Positions 63,647 through 64,000 of a stretch of DNA of 64,000 nt are shown here, piece after piece; position 1 is the stretch's first letter, and the number at the start of each line of letters is the position of its first letter. The stretch is from Gaetbulibacter saemankumensis DSM 17032 (lineage in GTDB: Bacteria > Bacteroidota > Bacteroidia > Flavobacteriales > Flavobacteriaceae), in contig NZ_AUDV01000005.1 in NCBI RefSeq assembly GCF_000425645.1, positions 1 to 64,000 of the forward strand, given 5' to 3'. The position numbers were made by a program, and so were the translations under genes. The notes under the pieces were generated by a model, which saw only the letters and a list, made by a program, of their open reading frames with translations, was not told the origin of the DNA and did not search any database.

Positions 63647-64000
63647 TTTTCTGCGTTTTTTCTCGCGCTCTATTAACATTAATTCACGTCCTGTTTGTCC
63701 TGCAACCGAAGTATTCTCTTCTGCTCTACGAATCAAATAAGGCATCACGTCTTTTACAGGTCCAAATGGCATATATTTAGCAACGTTGTATCCTTCGGCA
63801 GCTAAATTGTAACTGATGTTATCACTCATTCCGTAAAGTTGTCCAAACCAAATCCTCGAATCGTTTTTGGCAATACCCTTACTTTCCATCAAATCCATTA
63901 ACAAATATGAACTTTCTTCATTATGTGTTCCGTTGAAAATAGAAATTGTATCGATATGATCAGCTGCGTAGCGTAATCCTTCATTAAAATTTTCATCTGT
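63641..64000 (-). CDS. Proline dehydrogenase family protein (5'-partial at right edge)
   Basis: Only the C-terminal ~119 residues are in the window; the frame is open to base 64000, so the start lies beyond. The segment YAADHIDTISIFNGTHNEES, RIWFGQLYGMSDNISYNLA, NVAKYMPFGPVKDVMPYLIRRAEEN matches the end of the PutA/PRODH TIM barrel, where RRAxEN binds substrate carboxylate near FAD. Oxidises proline to pyrroline-5-carboxylate. Its stop overlaps the dehydratase gene by 6 bp. Confidence 0.9.
   Translation of the reverse strand, partial: TDENFNEGLRYAADHIDTISIFNGTHNEESSYLLMDLMESKGIAKNDSRIWFGQLYGMSDNISYNLAAEGYNVAKYMPFGPVKDVMPYLIRRAEENTSVAGQTGRELMLIEREKKRRKS

Overview
The window is 64 kb of low-GC DNA from a member of the Bacteroidetes, most likely the family Flavobacteriaceae; the genus cannot be fixed from sequence alone. 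The support is consistent. There are type IX secretion (T9SS) C-terminal sorting domains and the T9SS regulator PorX. The promoters are of the Bacteroidetes kind (TAnnTTTG at -7). LpxC is fused to FabZ and the 2-oxoacid dehydrogenase E1 alpha and beta chains are fused. Outer-membrane beta-barrel receptors carry CarboxypepD_reg-like N-termini. No rRNA, tRNA, CRISPR array, insertion sequence or prophage was recognised. Most of the window is ordinary chromosomal housekeeping DNA.

Layout. 1-2.2 kb: two T9SS-exported surface proteins facing each other across a shared terminator; the first carries near-identical 138-bp metal-binding repeats. 2.3-6.8 kb (minus): an orphan type III polyketide synthase, then a four-gene unit (2OG-Fe(II) oxygenase, SUI1 factor, nucleoside phosphorylase, solute-binding-like protein). 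6.9-10.2 kb (plus): branched-chain 2-oxoacid dehydrogenase E1, a 3D-domain lipoprotein and a secreted protein. 10.2-10.7 kb: gene-free DNA with short repeats. 10.7-23.2 kb: aldo/keto reductase, SF2 helicase, cold-shock-domain protein, two EamA transporters, a GT9 glycosyltransferase, a beta-barrel receptor, DUF4251 and DUF1853 proteins, an intradiol-dioxygenase-like protein, a Crp/Fnr regulator and a DUF2807 lipoprotein. 23.2-26.3 kb: an accessory-looking stretch with an ATG-less small membrane ORF, an Lgt-like/beta-rich fusion gene bracketed by related direct repeats, and a large imperfect inverted repeat. 26.3-28.5 kb: DedA-like, DUF3817 and MscS-type membrane proteins.

28.6-33.2 kb (minus) is the leucine operon leuC-leuD-leuA-leuB. 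33.5-36.5 kb holds a thioesterase, TruA and small conserved proteins. 36.5-43.7 kb (minus) is a complete histidine operon hisG-D-C-B-H-A-F-IE. It is preceded by an 18-residue leader peptide with four consecutive His codons, a terminator hairpin and a matching antiterminator pairing: a readable transcription attenuator. 43.9-47.5 kb (minus) is fabG-VWA protein-prohibitin. 47.6-54.7 kb (minus) is the lipid A cluster: HD hydrolase, lpxD, lpxC/fabZ, lpxA, efp, a second lpxD paralogue and sucD.

54.8-64 kb: porX, tsaE, an unlisted 47-residue secreted peptide gene overlapping a membrane protein gene, a second beta-barrel receptor, alanine dehydrogenase, a DUF4258 protein, a sugar transferase, a soluble UDP-sugar 4,6-dehydratase, and the 3' end of a proline dehydrogenase at the right edge.

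The most notable items are the his attenuator, the Lgt-like/beta-rich fusion with its flanking repeats, the overlapping small secreted peptide, and the membrane ORF that lacks an ATG.
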